Shown: piece after piece, positions 1 through 10,151 of the stretch | Layout: every line of letters starts with the position of its first letter | How positions within the stretch are numbered: the first letter of the stretch is position 1 | Source: Rhizobiales bacterium NRL2 | GTDB taxonomy: Bacteria > Pseudomonadota > Alphaproteobacteria > Minwuiales > Minwuiaceae | Reading direction: 5' to 3' | NCBI GenBank assembly: GCA_001664005.1 | Contig: CP016093.1 | Coordinates: 434,001 to 498,000, forward strand | Length of the DNA stretch: 64,000 bases | Translations under genes and position numbers: made by a program | Notes under the pieces: generated by a model | The model's input: only the letters and a program-made list of their open reading frames with translations | Database searches by the model: none | Told to the model about the DNA's origin: nothing

Positions 1-363
1 GTCCAGGTCGAGGTCGGGGACCTCGGCGGCGTAGAGCGCGCTGTCGGCCAGCCCGCACCACTTGTCGTCCGGGCTGACGGCGGCCATGGCGTTGGCGCGC
101 TCGGCCAGTTCGTCGAGCATGGCCGGTTTCAGGTCGGTCGAGGCGACGGTCGCCTGCTTCTTGCCCCGGATCACGCGCAGGCCGACGTCGCGGCTTTCGG
201 AACGCTCCAGGTCTTCGGGCTTGCCCATGCGCCAGGAGGCGCCGACGGAATCGCTCTGGATCATCACCGCGTCGGCGGCGTCGGCCCCGTGGGCCAGCGC
301 CCGTTTCAGCAGGTCATCCAGCAGTTCGAGGGCGTCGTCGGCGGTGCGGGCGGTGTCGGGCAT
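1..363 (-). CDS. pmbA: TldE/PmbA-family peptidase, N-terminal part, cut by the window edge
   Basis: The first 121 residues read without a stop from an ATG at 363 to base 1, so the rest lies outside the window. The text around SRDVGLRVIRGKKQATVAST matches the beta-strand region that opens PmbA/TldE proteins. In the family, TldD and TldE form a cytoplasmic metalloprotease complex that degrades peptides and matures modified peptides such as microcin B17; TldE itself lacks the metal site. The next gene on the same strand, a NUDIX hydrolase, ends 178 bases upstream. That gap holds only a weak CCTCCC/GGGAGG inverted repeat (472-498) and no clear promoter. Confidence 0.75.
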   Translation of the reverse strand, partial: MPDTARTADDALELLDDLLKRALAHGADAADAVMIQSDSVGASWRMGKPEDLERSESRDVGLRVIRGKKQATVASTDLKPAMLDELAERANAMAAVSPDDKWCGLADSALYAAEVPDLDLD

Positions 364-541
364 GAAGATCCTGATTGCGTGGAGGTCGGGGGAACGCGGC
401 GCGCGGCGCCAGAATACACGTCCATCATCTAGTGTCGGAACCGGGCTGCGTTCAAGAGCGGAAGCCGGAGACCTCCCTTACCCTTCGCCAGGGGGAGGCG
501 GATCAAGGGGACGGGTCTTGACGGTCAACGCCCCGCCCCCG

Positions 542-1186
542 CTATTTCCAGGCGAAGACCGGCTGTTCGTAGTGGGCGACGCGGGTGGGGCGGCCGTGCA
601 GCGCCGCCTCCCGGAACTGGTAGAGCACGGCGGCGGTCGGCGCGTGGATCAGGTTGTCCATCAGCGGCAGACGGATCACCGGCCGGTCGCTTTCGGGAAT
701 TTCCACGAACTGCGGCGAGTCCTTCCGGTCCAGGTCGGCCAGCGGCAGCATGTGCAGCTCCTGCACCTCCGCCGGGTTGAGCGTGAAGGCCGGGCGCTCC
801 CCCGCCCAGGCCACGACCGGCGCAATGCAGTAGCCCGAGCGGGTGACGTAATCGTCGAGCCGGCCGAGGACGTCCGCATCGGGAATGTGCAGGCCGATTT
901 CCTCCCGCACCTCGCGCAGCGCCGCCTCGATCACGCTCTCGCCGGGGTCGATCCGGCCCCCGGGCAGGGCCCATTGCCCCTTGTGGCTGGAAAGCTTCGA
1001 GGAGCGGCGGGTGATGACGAAGCAGGGGATGCCGTCATCGTCATGGGTGATGAGACAGGCGACCGCGGCGCGCTTGGCCGGCTCCCGGTTCGGCGGCGTC
1101 CGCTCGAAGCTCGCCAGGTTGCGGGCCGCGTGCTCGCGCAGGCGGCCGGTGGCGGCCGCGTCCATCCAGCTTGATTTCAAATGCAT
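542..1186 (-). CDS. NUDIX hydrolase, CoA-diphosphatase-like
   Basis: A 214-residue protein with a complete Nudix box: GRIDPGE at about residues 77-83, followed by REVREEIGL. The preceding KLSSHKGQWALPGG resembles the region before the box in NudL/CoA pyrophosphatases, which cleave CoA and its derivatives to phosphopantetheine and 3',5'-ADP. Substrate assignment is inference; the hydrolase fold is firm. The reading frame continues upstream antisense to dapB, but that part has no Nudix character, so I start at ATG 1186. ATG 1165 is an alternative; neither has a good ribosome site. It is divergent from dapB, with 49 bases between the starts. Confidence 0.85.
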   Translation of the reverse strand: MHLKSSWMDAAATGRLREHAARNLASFERTPPNREPAKRAAVACLITHDDDGIPCFVITRRSSKLSSHKGQWALPGGRIDPGESVIEAALREVREEIGLHIPDADVLGRLDDYVTRSGYCIAPVVAWAGERPAFTLNPAEVQELHMLPLADLDRKDSPQFVEIPESDRPVIRLPLMDNLIHAPTAAVLYQFREAALHGRPTRVAHYEQPVFAWK

Positions 1187-1235
1187 GGCCGTGAGTTTAT
1201 GGCCTTTCACGTCAGGGCGGAAGCCGGAGGGAAGC

Positions 1236-2045
1236 ATGAGGATCGCAATTGCGGGCGCCGCCGGGCGCATGGGACGGATGCTGCTGAAGCAGGTCAGCGA
1301 AACCGAGGGCGCGGAAATCGCCGGCGGGCTGGAGGCGAAGGGCGGCGGCGCGGTGGGCCAGGACCTCGGCCGGCTGGCTGGCCTCGAGCCGATCGGCATC
1401 GCGGTTTCCGACGACCCGGCCGCGGTTTTCGGCGCCGCCGACGTGGTCATCGACTTCACCGTGCCCGAGGCGACGGTCGCCAACGCGAAGGCCGCCGCCG
1501 CGGCCGGCTGTGCGCTGGTGATCGGCACCACGGGACTGTCGAAGGACCAGCAGGCCGAGATCGAACGCGCGGCCGAAAGGGTCGCCGTGGTCCAGGCCGG
1601 CAACATGTCGCTCGGCGTCAACCTGCTGATGCAGACCGCGAAGCAGGTCGCCGCCGCCCTCGGCCTCGACTGGGACGTGGAGGTGGTGGAGATGCATCAC
1701 CGCTGGAAGATCGACGCGCCGTCCGGCACCGCGCTGATGCTGGGCAAGGCCGCCGCCGAGGGCCGGGGCCAGGACCACGACAGGGTCGCCGTGGGCGGGC
1801 GTTACGGTCATACCGGCGCGCGGGAGAAGGGCCAGATCGGCTATGCGGCGCTGCGCGGCGGCAATGTCGTCGGCGAGCACTCGATCGTCTTCGCCACCGA
1901 CAACGAGCGGGTCACCCTCAGCCACACGGCGACCGACCGCGCCATCTTCGCCGCCGGCGCGGTGCGGGCCGCGATGTGGACCAAAGGGCGCCCGCCCGGC
2001 CTCTATGGCATGGTCGACGTGCTGGGACTGGGCGGCGGGCTCTGA
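1236..2045 (+). CDS. dapB: 4-hydroxy-tetrahydrodipicolinate reductase
   Basis: DapB reduces hydroxy-tetrahydrodipicolinate with NAD(P)H in the diaminopimelate/lysine pathway of the cytoplasm. The 269-residue length is normal. Residues 1-15 carry the nucleotide-binding GAAGRMG, VIGTTG lies near 90, and the catalytic signature HHRWKIDAPSGTA holds the paired histidines and the lysine; Trp replaces a usual third His without touching catalytic residues. The start ATG at 1236 has a GGAGG 6 bases upstream. Its TGA ends at 2045, and the stop of the convergent acyl-CoA dehydrogenase begins at 2046, so the two genes abut with no spacer for a terminator. Confidence 0.97.
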   Translation: MRIAIAGAAGRMGRMLLKQVSETEGAEIAGGLEAKGGGAVGQDLGRLAGLEPIGIAVSDDPAAVFGAADVVIDFTVPEATVANAKAAAAAGCALVIGTTGLSKDQQAEIERAAERVAVVQAGNMSLGVNLLMQTAKQVAAALGLDWDVEVVEMHHRWKIDAPSGTALMLGKAAAEGRGQDHDRVAVGGRYGHTGAREKGQIGYAALRGGNVVGEHSIVFATDNERVTLSHTATDRAIFAAGAVRAAMWTKGRPPGLYGMVDVLGLGGGL

Positions 2046-3197
2046 TCAGAGCCGCTTGGCCACCTCCTCCAGCATCACCTCGGAAGCGCCGCCGCCGATC
2101 GACATCACCCGCGCGTCCCGGTACATGCGCTCGACCGGGTTCTCGGTCATGAAGCCCATGCCGCCGAAGAACTGGGTGCACTCGTAGAGCACGTGGTTGA
2201 CCATGTCGCCGGTCAGCGCCTTCACCATGGAGACCTCGCGCGTGCAGTCGAGGCCCTGCGCGTCGAGCCAGGCGGCATGCCAGGTCAGCTGCCGCGCGGC
2301 CTCGACCTCGGCGGCGGCCTTCGCCATGCGCTGGCGCACCGCGCCGAGATCCCACAGCGGGTTGCCGAAGGCGCGGCGCTGCTTGACCCAGTCGAGCGTC
2401 TGCTCGATCCCGGCCATGGCCATGCCGACGCAGGCCGCGCCGAGGGTCAGCCGCTCGTTCTGGAAATTGTCCATGATGGCGTAGAAGCCCCGGTTCTCCT
2501 GTCCCAGCAGGGCGTCGGCGGGCAGGCGCGCGTCCTCGAACACCAGCTCCGCGGTGTCCGAGGAGCGCCAGCCGGTCTTGTCCAGCGTGCGCGCCGTCTC
2601 GAAGCCCGGGGTGTCGCGCTCGACGATGAAGATGGAGATGCCGCGGCTGCCCTTGACCGAGCTGTCGGTCTTGGCCGCGACGAACAGCACGTCGGCGGTG
2701 GCGCCATTGGTGATGAAGATCTTGCGCCCGTTGAGCCGCCAGCCATTGCCGTCGCGCACGGCCTTGGTCGATATGCCGGCGACGTCGGAACCCGCGCCGG
2801 GCTCTGTCACGGCGACCGCGGTCAGGATGTCGCCGGCGATGATGGCGGGCATGTACTTCTGCTTCTGTTCGTCGGTGCCGTAGCGGGCCAGATGCGGCGA
2901 GGCCATGTCGGTGTGGACCGAGACCATGGCGTGAAAGCCGCCATAGGTGGAGCGGCCGAGTTCCTCGTGCAGCGCCACGGTGGCCAGGGTGTCGAGTTCG
3001 GAACCGCCATACTCGGCCGGATAGCGCACGCCCAGCACACCGAGATCGCCCAGCTTCTTCAGCACCGACTTCGGCGTGCGCCCCTCCTTCTCCCAGGCGT
3101 CACCCTTGCCGGTCACTTCGTCGGCGACGAAGCGGCGTACGGTGTCGCGCAGCATGCCGAGCTCTTCGGTCATGTGGACCGGATCGCGGAATATCAT
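2046..3197 (-). CDS. acyl-CoA dehydrogenase, isovaleryl/long-chain-like catalytic layout
   Basis: A 383-residue FAD enzyme that introduces a 2,3 double bond into an acyl-CoA. Visible are the FAD/substrate motif VTEPGAGSD (130-138), a WRSSDTAEL segment near 210 and the C-terminal YRDARVMSIGGGASEVM. In medium-chain enzymes the catalytic Glu sits in that last motif; here it reads GGG. The isovaleryl/long-chain group uses a Glu on an internal helix instead, and E248 in FQNERL occupies that position. Ribosome site GGGGAGGG precedes ATG 3197. Substrate unknown. It abuts dapB tail to tail, and its upstream region contains a perfect 12-base inverted repeat. Confidence 0.9.
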   Translation of the reverse strand: MIFRDPVHMTEELGMLRDTVRRFVADEVTGKGDAWEKEGRTPKSVLKKLGDLGVLGVRYPAEYGGSELDTLATVALHEELGRSTYGGFHAMVSVHTDMASPHLARYGTDEQKQKYMPAIIAGDILTAVAVTEPGAGSDVAGISTKAVRDGNGWRLNGRKIFITNGATADVLFVAAKTDSSVKGSRGISIFIVERDTPGFETARTLDKTGWRSSDTAELVFEDARLPADALLGQENRGFYAIMDNFQNERLTLGAACVGMAMAGIEQTLDWVKQRRAFGNPLWDLGAVRQRMAKAAAEVEAARQLTWHAAWLDAQGLDCTREVSMVKALTGDMVNHVLYECTQFFGGMGFMTENPVERMYRDARVMSIGGGASEVMLEEVAKRL

Positions 3198-3233
3198 CGT
3201 TTCGGGCCCTCCCCGGCCTCGCTCACCGGCGCG

Positions 3234-3263
3234 GGAACGAATCGGCGCGTCCCGATTCGTTCC
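3234..3263. promoter_or_regulatory. perfect 12-base inverted repeat, possible operator
   Basis: GGAACGAATCGG (3234-3245) is repeated exactly inverted as CCGATTCGTTCC (3252-3263) with a 6-base spacer. It lies 37 bases upstream of the acyl-CoA dehydrogenase start and 122 bases upstream of the SnoaL-like gene on the other strand. The dyad size would fit a TetR-type operator, but no regulator gene is adjacent. It could instead form an RNA hairpin in the leader of the minus-strand gene. Confidence 0.45.
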
Positions 3264-3385
3264 GCCGCCACCGGTCTGTCCCCTTTCGTTCGCGCCTGTT
3301 CCGGAAATGCGACTCGGAAATGTTCCGGTCGCGGCGCGGCGTCACCCTGCTGTAGCATGGGCCGAAAGACCGGGGGAGATGCCAG

Positions 3386-3904
3386 ATGGTGGATTTCGAG
3401 AACGTGCTGAAGCGCTTCACCGACGCGGTGGAGTCCAATGACGGCGCGGGGCTGGCGGCCCTGTTCGCCGGGGACGGCGTCTATCACGACTATATCTACG
3501 GCCCGTTCGAGGGCCGCGAGCGAATCGCCCACATGCTGTCGAGCCATTTCTGGGGCGATGCGAAGGATTTCCGCTGGCAGATGATCGATCCCGTCTGCGA
3601 CGGGCGCACCGGCTATGCCCGCTACCTGTTCAGCTTCATCTCCACCATGCCGGCCTTCGCGGGCAACCACGTGCTGCTGGAAGGCACCTCCATCTTCGTC
3701 TTCGGCGAGGACGGCCTGATCGAGAGCTACCGGGAGACGGCGAACGGCGCCGCGGCCATGGTCCAGCTCGGCGTGCCGCCGGAGGTCATGGCGGCCAAGA
3801 GCCGGAAGTGGGCGAAGGAACTGCGCGGGCGCGCGGAAGCGGCGGGTCATGTCGCCGCCGGCCGCTCGGCGCTCGACGATCCGGCGGCGGGTGGAACCGG
3901 ATAG
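3386..3904 (+). CDS. SnoaL/NTF2-like fold protein
   Basis: A 172-residue protein whose first 130 residues fit the NTF2/SnoaL cone fold: an opening helix (VLKRFTDAVESNDGAGLAAL), then GDGVYHDYIYGPFEGRERI and a strand-rich half with FGEDGLIESYRE. Members are enzymes (isomerases, hydrolases, ketosteroid-isomerase-like) or binding proteins for small hydrophobic ligands; nothing here fixes the ligand. The C-terminal 40 residues are low-complexity and Ala/Gly-rich. GGGGGAG lies 8 bases before ATG 3386. The gene is divergent from the acyl-CoA dehydrogenase and ends 132 bases before coxB; that gap shows no clear motif. Confidence 0.65.
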   Translation: MVDFENVLKRFTDAVESNDGAGLAALFAGDGVYHDYIYGPFEGRERIAHMLSSHFWGDAKDFRWQMIDPVCDGRTGYARYLFSFISTMPAFAGNHVLLEGTSIFVFGEDGLIESYRETANGAAAMVQLGVPPEVMAAKSRKWAKELRGRAEAAGHVAAGRSALDDPAAGGTG

Positions 3905-4036
3905 TACAGCTTCAATTGCGACATTATCGCCCCTGTGGCGCGGCTCGCTTGGAGGGTAGGTTCCGGCGCAGCTATAAGGGGGGTCTGCGGCCGGGGTGCC
4001 GCGGACGGGTTACAGGTATCGAGGATCGGAACGGAA

Positions 4037-6512
<2,476 letters not shown>

Positions 6513-6525
6513 GGACCGCACCGCC

Positions 6526-7446
6526 ATGAGCGACGCCGCATATGCTGCGAAGAACGAAGCCACCCGGGCCACGGAAGCCCGGGCGGTCGACTTCATGCGT
6601 CTGCTCAAGCCGCGGGTGATGTCGCTGGTGGTGTTCACCAGCGCCGTCAGCCTGCTGGCCGCGCCCGGGTCCGTGCATCCGGTCACGGCGCTGATCGCGG
6701 TGATCTGCATCGCCGTCGGCGCCGGCGCCTCCGGCGCCATCAACATGTGGTTCGACGCCGACATCGACGCCGTCATGTCCCGCACCGCCGCCCGGCCCGT
6801 GCCGGCGGGGCTCGTCGGACGCGGCGACGCGCTCGTCTTCGGCCTGTTCCTGGCCGCAGCCTCGGTCTTCACCATGGGCCTGCTGGTCAACCTGGCGGCC
6901 GCGGCCATGCTGGCCTTCACCATCTTCTTCTACGCCGTCATCTACACCATGTGGCTGAAGCGGCTGACGCCCCAGAACATCGTCATCGGCGGCGCCGCGG
7001 GCGCGTTTCCGCCGGTGATCGGCTGGGCCGCGGTGACGGGCGACCTCGCCGCGCCGGGCGCGTGGGCGCTGTTCGCCATCATCTTCCTGTGGACGCCGCC
7101 GCACTTCTGGGCGCTGGCGCTCTACCGCAGCGGCGACTACGCCCGCGCGGGCGTGCCGATGCTGCCGGTCGTGGCGGGGGAACCGGCGACGCGGCGGCAG
7201 ATCCTGGTCTACGCGGTCCTGCTGGCGCCGGTGGCGCTGCTGCCCTGGGTTCTCGGCGTCGGCGGGGCGCTCTACCTCGCCGTCGCCGTTGCGAGCAGCC
7301 TGGTGTTCATCGCCCTCGCCGCCGTCGTCTGGCGGCAGCCCACGGGCTTTTACGAGGGCGCGAAGCGGCTGTTCGGCTATTCCATCCTGCATCTCTTCGC
7401 GCTGTTCGCGGCGCTGGGGATCGAGCATGCGGCGGGGTGGGTCTGA
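6526..7446 (+). CDS. ctaB: protoheme IX farnesyltransferase (heme O synthase)
   Basis: CtaB adds a farnesyl group to heme b, giving heme O, the precursor of heme A for subunit I. The 306-residue protein is a polytopic UbiA-family prenyltransferase with the first Asp-rich motif NMWFDADID near residue 76 and the lower-loop text [26 protein letters not shown] is the family signature. Its TGA overlaps the ATG of the next small gene (TGATG at 7444-7448), implying coupled translation. Heme A synthase (ctaA) is not in the window. Confidence 0.96.
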   Translation: MSDAAYAAKNEATRATEARAVDFMRLLKPRVMSLVVFTSAVSLLAAPGSVHPVTALIAVICIAVGAGASGAINMWFDADIDAVMSRTAARPVPAGLVGRGDALVFGLFLAAASVFTMGLLVNLAAAAMLAFTIFFYAVIYTMWLKRLTPQNIVIGGAAGAFPPVIGWAAVTGDLAAPGAWALFAIIFLWTPPHFWALALYRSGDYARAGVPMLPVVAGEPATRRQILVYAVLLAPVALLPWVLGVGGALYLAVAVASSLVFIALAAVVWRQPTGFYEGAKRLFGYSILHLFALFAALGIEHAAGWV

Positions 7447-7619
7447 TGGACCGCTTCGAGCCGCTGAACGAGCAGGAGGCGAAACGCCGCCGCGGCCGCA
7501 ATCTGGCCGTCGCGCTGGCGCTGGCGGCCTTCGTGGGGCTGGTCTTCGCCGGCTCGCTGGTGAAGATGAGCCAGGGCGATCTGCCCGTGATGAATGGGGA
7601 TATCGGTGTCCAGCGCTAG
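7446..7619 (+). CDS. small single-pass membrane protein of the oxidase operon (CoxF-like)
   Basis: A 57-residue protein with a charged N-terminus (EQEAKRRRGRN) and one membrane helix at about 20-40. Short proteins of this kind sit between ctaB and ctaG in many alphaproteobacterial oxidase operons and are often called CoxF; their role in assembly is not settled. Here the start overlaps the ctaB stop and the end overlaps the ctaG start region, so translation of the three genes looks coupled. The assignment rests on position, size and topology rather than on catalytic residues. Confidence 0.7.
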   Translation: MDRFEPLNEQEAKRRRGRNLAVALALAAFVGLVFAGSLVKMSQGDLPVMNGDIGVQR

Positions 7620-8205
7620 CGGCCGCAGCAACGGACGGATCGTCGTCGTCTGCCTCGCCATGGTGGCGGGCATGGCCGGCCTGTCCTACGCCGCCGTGCC
7701 GCTCTACGACCTGTTCTGCCGGGTCACCGGCTTCGCCGGCACCACCCAGCAGGCCGAGGCCGGGTCCGACATGCTGGGCGAGACCACGATGAAGGTGGAG
7801 TTCGATTCAACCCTGGCCCGCGGCATGCCCTGGTCCTTCGAGCCCGTGCAGCGCAACATGACGGTGCGCACCGGAGAGACGGGGCTCGCCTTCTACCGGG
7901 CCACCAACCCGACCGACCGGACCATCACGGGCACGGCGAGCTTCAACGTCGCGCCGCTGAAGGCCGGGCAGTATTTCGTCAAGATCGAGTGCTTCTGCTT
8001 CACCGAGCAGACGCTCGCACCCGGGCAGTCGGTGGACATGCCGGTACAGTTCTACGTCGATCCCGCCATCGAGCAGGATCCCAACGCGGACGAGGTGCGC
8101 ACCATCACGCTCTCGTACACGTTCTTCGAGGCGAAGCCCGCCAAGGGCGAGCCGGACAGCAGGGTCAGCGCCGCCGGTGGGGACGGCGCGGCAAGGAGGG
8201 AGTGA
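7594..8205 (+). CDS. ctaG: cytochrome c oxidase assembly protein CtaG/Cox11
   Basis: Cox11 delivers copper to the CuB site of subunit I. Counted from ATG 7594, the protein has one membrane helix (15-38), the conserved [13 protein letters not shown] (C42) and the copper motif CFCF (C133, C135) in a periplasmic Ig-like domain with QFYVDP. The ATG lies 26 bases inside the preceding small gene. GTG 7606, with GGGGA at a good distance upstream, is an equally plausible start and would trim only four residues. The last 25 residues are variable and charged. Confidence 0.95.
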   Translation: MGISVSSASGRSNGRIVVVCLAMVAGMAGLSYAAVPLYDLFCRVTGFAGTTQQAEAGSDMLGETTMKVEFDSTLARGMPWSFEPVQRNMTVRTGETGLAFYRATNPTDRTITGTASFNVAPLKAGQYFVKIECFCFTEQTLAPGQSVDMPVQFYVDPAIEQDPNADEVRTITLSYTFFEAKPAKGEPDSRVSAAGGDGAARRE

Positions 8206-8209
8206 GAGC

Positions 8210-9046
8210 ATGGCTGACGCTCACGCCAAGAACCACGATTACCATCTCGTCGATCCGAGCCCCTGGCCGATCATCGGCGCCATAGCCGCCTTTCTCATGG
8301 CGGTGGGCGGCATCCTCTCGATCCCGCGGCACAATACCGATGGCTCGATCATCCCGGTCATCGTCTTCGCCGTGGGCTTCCTCGGCGTGATCTACACCAT
8401 GATCGTGTGGTGGCGGGACGTGATCGACGAGGCCGAGCACAAGGGCCACCACACGCCGGTCGTCCAGTTGCACCACCGCTACGGCATGATCCTGTTCATC
8501 GCCTCCGAAGTGATGTTCTTCGTCGCCTGGTTCTGGGCCTTCTTCGGCGCCGCGCTCTATCCCAACGAGGGGATCGGCGGGCAGTGGCCGCCGCAGGGCA
8601 TCGAGGTCTTCGATCCCTGGCATCTGCCCTTCGTCAATACCGTCATCCTGCTGCTCTCCGGCACCACGGTGACCTGGGCGCATCACGCGCTCAGGGAGGG
8701 CGACCGCAAGGGCCTGGTCAACGGGCTGATCTGCACCGTCCTGCTGGGGGCGCTGTTCTCCTGCGTGCAGGCCTATGAATACGCCTACGCGCCCTTCGGT
8801 TTCCGGGACGGCATCTACGCCTCGACCTTCTTCATGGCGACGGGCTTCCACGGCTTCCACGTCCTGATCGGCACCATCTTCCTGCTGGTCTGCCTGGTGC
8901 GGTCGATCAAGGGCCACTTCAGCCCCGACCACCATTTCGGCTTCGAGGCGGCGGCCTGGTACTGGCACTTCGTCGACGTGGTCTGGCTGTTCCTGTTCGT
9001 CTGCATCTACTGGTGGGGCGGCGCCGGCGGCGTCATCCACCAGTGA
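8210..9046 (+). CDS. ctaE: cytochrome c oxidase subunit III
   Basis: Subunit III stabilises the oxidase and helps proton uptake into the D path. The 278-residue protein has seven predicted helices and the conserved text [28 protein letters not shown] (with the conserved Glu) and the C-terminal [17 protein letters not shown] 8210 follows a strong AGGAGG, just after the ctaG TGA at 8203-8205. A frame extension upstream to 8177 has no family similarity and no better ribosome site. Confidence 0.97.
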   Translation: MADAHAKNHDYHLVDPSPWPIIGAIAAFLMAVGGILSIPRHNTDGSIIPVIVFAVGFLGVIYTMIVWWRDVIDEAEHKGHHTPVVQLHHRYGMILFIASEVMFFVAWFWAFFGAALYPNEGIGGQWPPQGIEVFDPWHLPFVNTVILLLSGTTVTWAHHALREGDRKGLVNGLICTVLLGALFSCVQAYEYAYAPFGFRDGIYASTFFMATGFHGFHVLIGTIFLLVCLVRSIKGHFSPDHHFGFEAAAWYWHFVDVVWLFLFVCIYWWGGAGGVIHQ

Positions 9047-9071
9047 CCGCCTGATCGCCGGCCCGGAATCG

Positions 9072-9434
9072 ATGGAAGACGGCTTCGTCTCGCCATTCCG
9101 GGCCGGCTTCGGCTGCCGCTGTCCGCGCTGCGGGGAGGGGCGGCTTTACAGCGGTTTCCTGCAGGTGGCGCCGGCCTGCGACGTCTGCGACCTGGATTAT
9201 TCGAAGGTCGATTCGGGCGACGGCCCCGCCGTCTTCATCATCTTCATCATCGGCGCCGTCGCCGCGGCCCTGGCGCTCTGGGTGGAGTTCAGCTTCGCCC
9301 CGCCCGTCTGGGTCCATCCGCTCTACCTGCTGCCGGTCGTGATCGGCGGCTCGCTCATCCTGCTGCGCCCGGCCAAGGCCCTGCTGATCGCGCTGCAGTT
9401 CCGCAACCGGGCGACGCAGGACGTCGATATCTAG
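9072..9434 (+). CDS. DUF983 membrane protein with zinc-ribbon-like cysteines
   Basis: A 120-residue protein with CPRCGEG near residue 18 and CDVCDLDY near 36, forming a four-cysteine knuckle, followed by two membrane helices (about 52-75 and 83-100). DUF983 proteins commonly sit between coxC and surf1 in alphaproteobacteria and are presumed to assist oxidase assembly, though their biochemical role is unknown. It is co-directional, 25 bases after coxC and 18 before surf1. Confidence 0.9.
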   Translation: MEDGFVSPFRAGFGCRCPRCGEGRLYSGFLQVAPACDVCDLDYSKVDSGDGPAVFIIFIIGAVAAALALWVEFSFAPPVWVHPLYLLPVVIGGSLILLRPAKALLIALQFRNRATQDVDI

Positions 9435-9452
9435 AACCGCAGGACAGCCGCG

Positions 9453-10151
9453 TTGCGTTTTCGTCCCTCTCTCTGGCTCACGATCTTTGCCGCCATGGCC
9501 TTCGCCGTGCTTTGCGGACTCGGCTACTGGCAACTGCAGCGGCTGGACTGGAAGCAGGGTCTGATCGAGCAGATCGCCGCCCGCATGGACCAGCCGGCAC
9601 GGCCCCTGCCCCAGGCGCTCGCCGACCCGACCGAATGGCGCTTCCGCCGCGTCGAACTGAGCGGCGTGTTCCGCCATGAGGGCGAGGTCTACCGCGCCGG
9701 AAGGCCGGAAGACGGCGAGATCGGCTATCGCGTCTTTACCCCCCTGGTGAGGGAAAGCGGCCGGGTCGTCATGATCGAGCGCGGCTGGGTGCCGGGCCGC
9801 TTCCGCGATCCCGCGGCGCGGCCGGGCGAGCCGCCCCGGGGCGAGGTAACGGTGACCGGCGTGTTGCGCCTGCCCGACCCCGACACCATCTTCACGCCCG
9901 GCCCGGACGCGGCGAGCCGCACCTGGTTCGCGGTCGATCCGCCGGCGATGGCCGCCGTTTCCGGACTGGATGCGCCGGCCTGGTACGTGGTGGCCGAGGG
10001 CGGCGGCGAATGGCCCCGCGCGGAACGCCCCGACCTCAACCTGCGCAATACGCATCTGAACTACGCGCTGACCTGGTTCTCGCTGGCCGCGGTGCTGGCG
10101 GTCATCTGGCTGATCATGGGTTTCAGACGCGGCCGGGAGCGACGCCGGTGA
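9453..10151 (+). CDS. surf1: SURF1-family oxidase assembly protein
   Basis: SURF1 assists heme a insertion into subunit I. The 232-residue protein shows the family plan: N-terminal helix, GYWQLQRLDWKQ after it, a periplasmic domain with ERGWVPG, and a C-terminal NTHLNYALTWFSLA helix. The start is TTG 9453, preceded by AGGA; no ATG fits in frame. The stop TGA at 10149-10151 overlaps the GTG start of the peptidase gene, so the oxidase operon runs on into it. Confidence 0.93.
   Translation: MRFRPSLWLTIFAAMAFAVLCGLGYWQLQRLDWKQGLIEQIAARMDQPARPLPQALADPTEWRFRRVELSGVFRHEGEVYRAGRPEDGEIGYRVFTPLVRESGRVVMIERGWVPGRFRDPAARPGEPPRGEVTVTGVLRLPDPDTIFTPGPDAASRTWFAVDPPAMAAVSGLDAPAWYVVAEGGGEWPRAERPDLNLRNTHLNYALTWFSLAAVLAVIWLIMGFRRGRERRR

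Noticed and set aside
1187-1621. N-terminal extension of the NUDIX protein antisense to dapB
   Set aside because: No domain and poor composition; the Nudix fold is complete from 1186.
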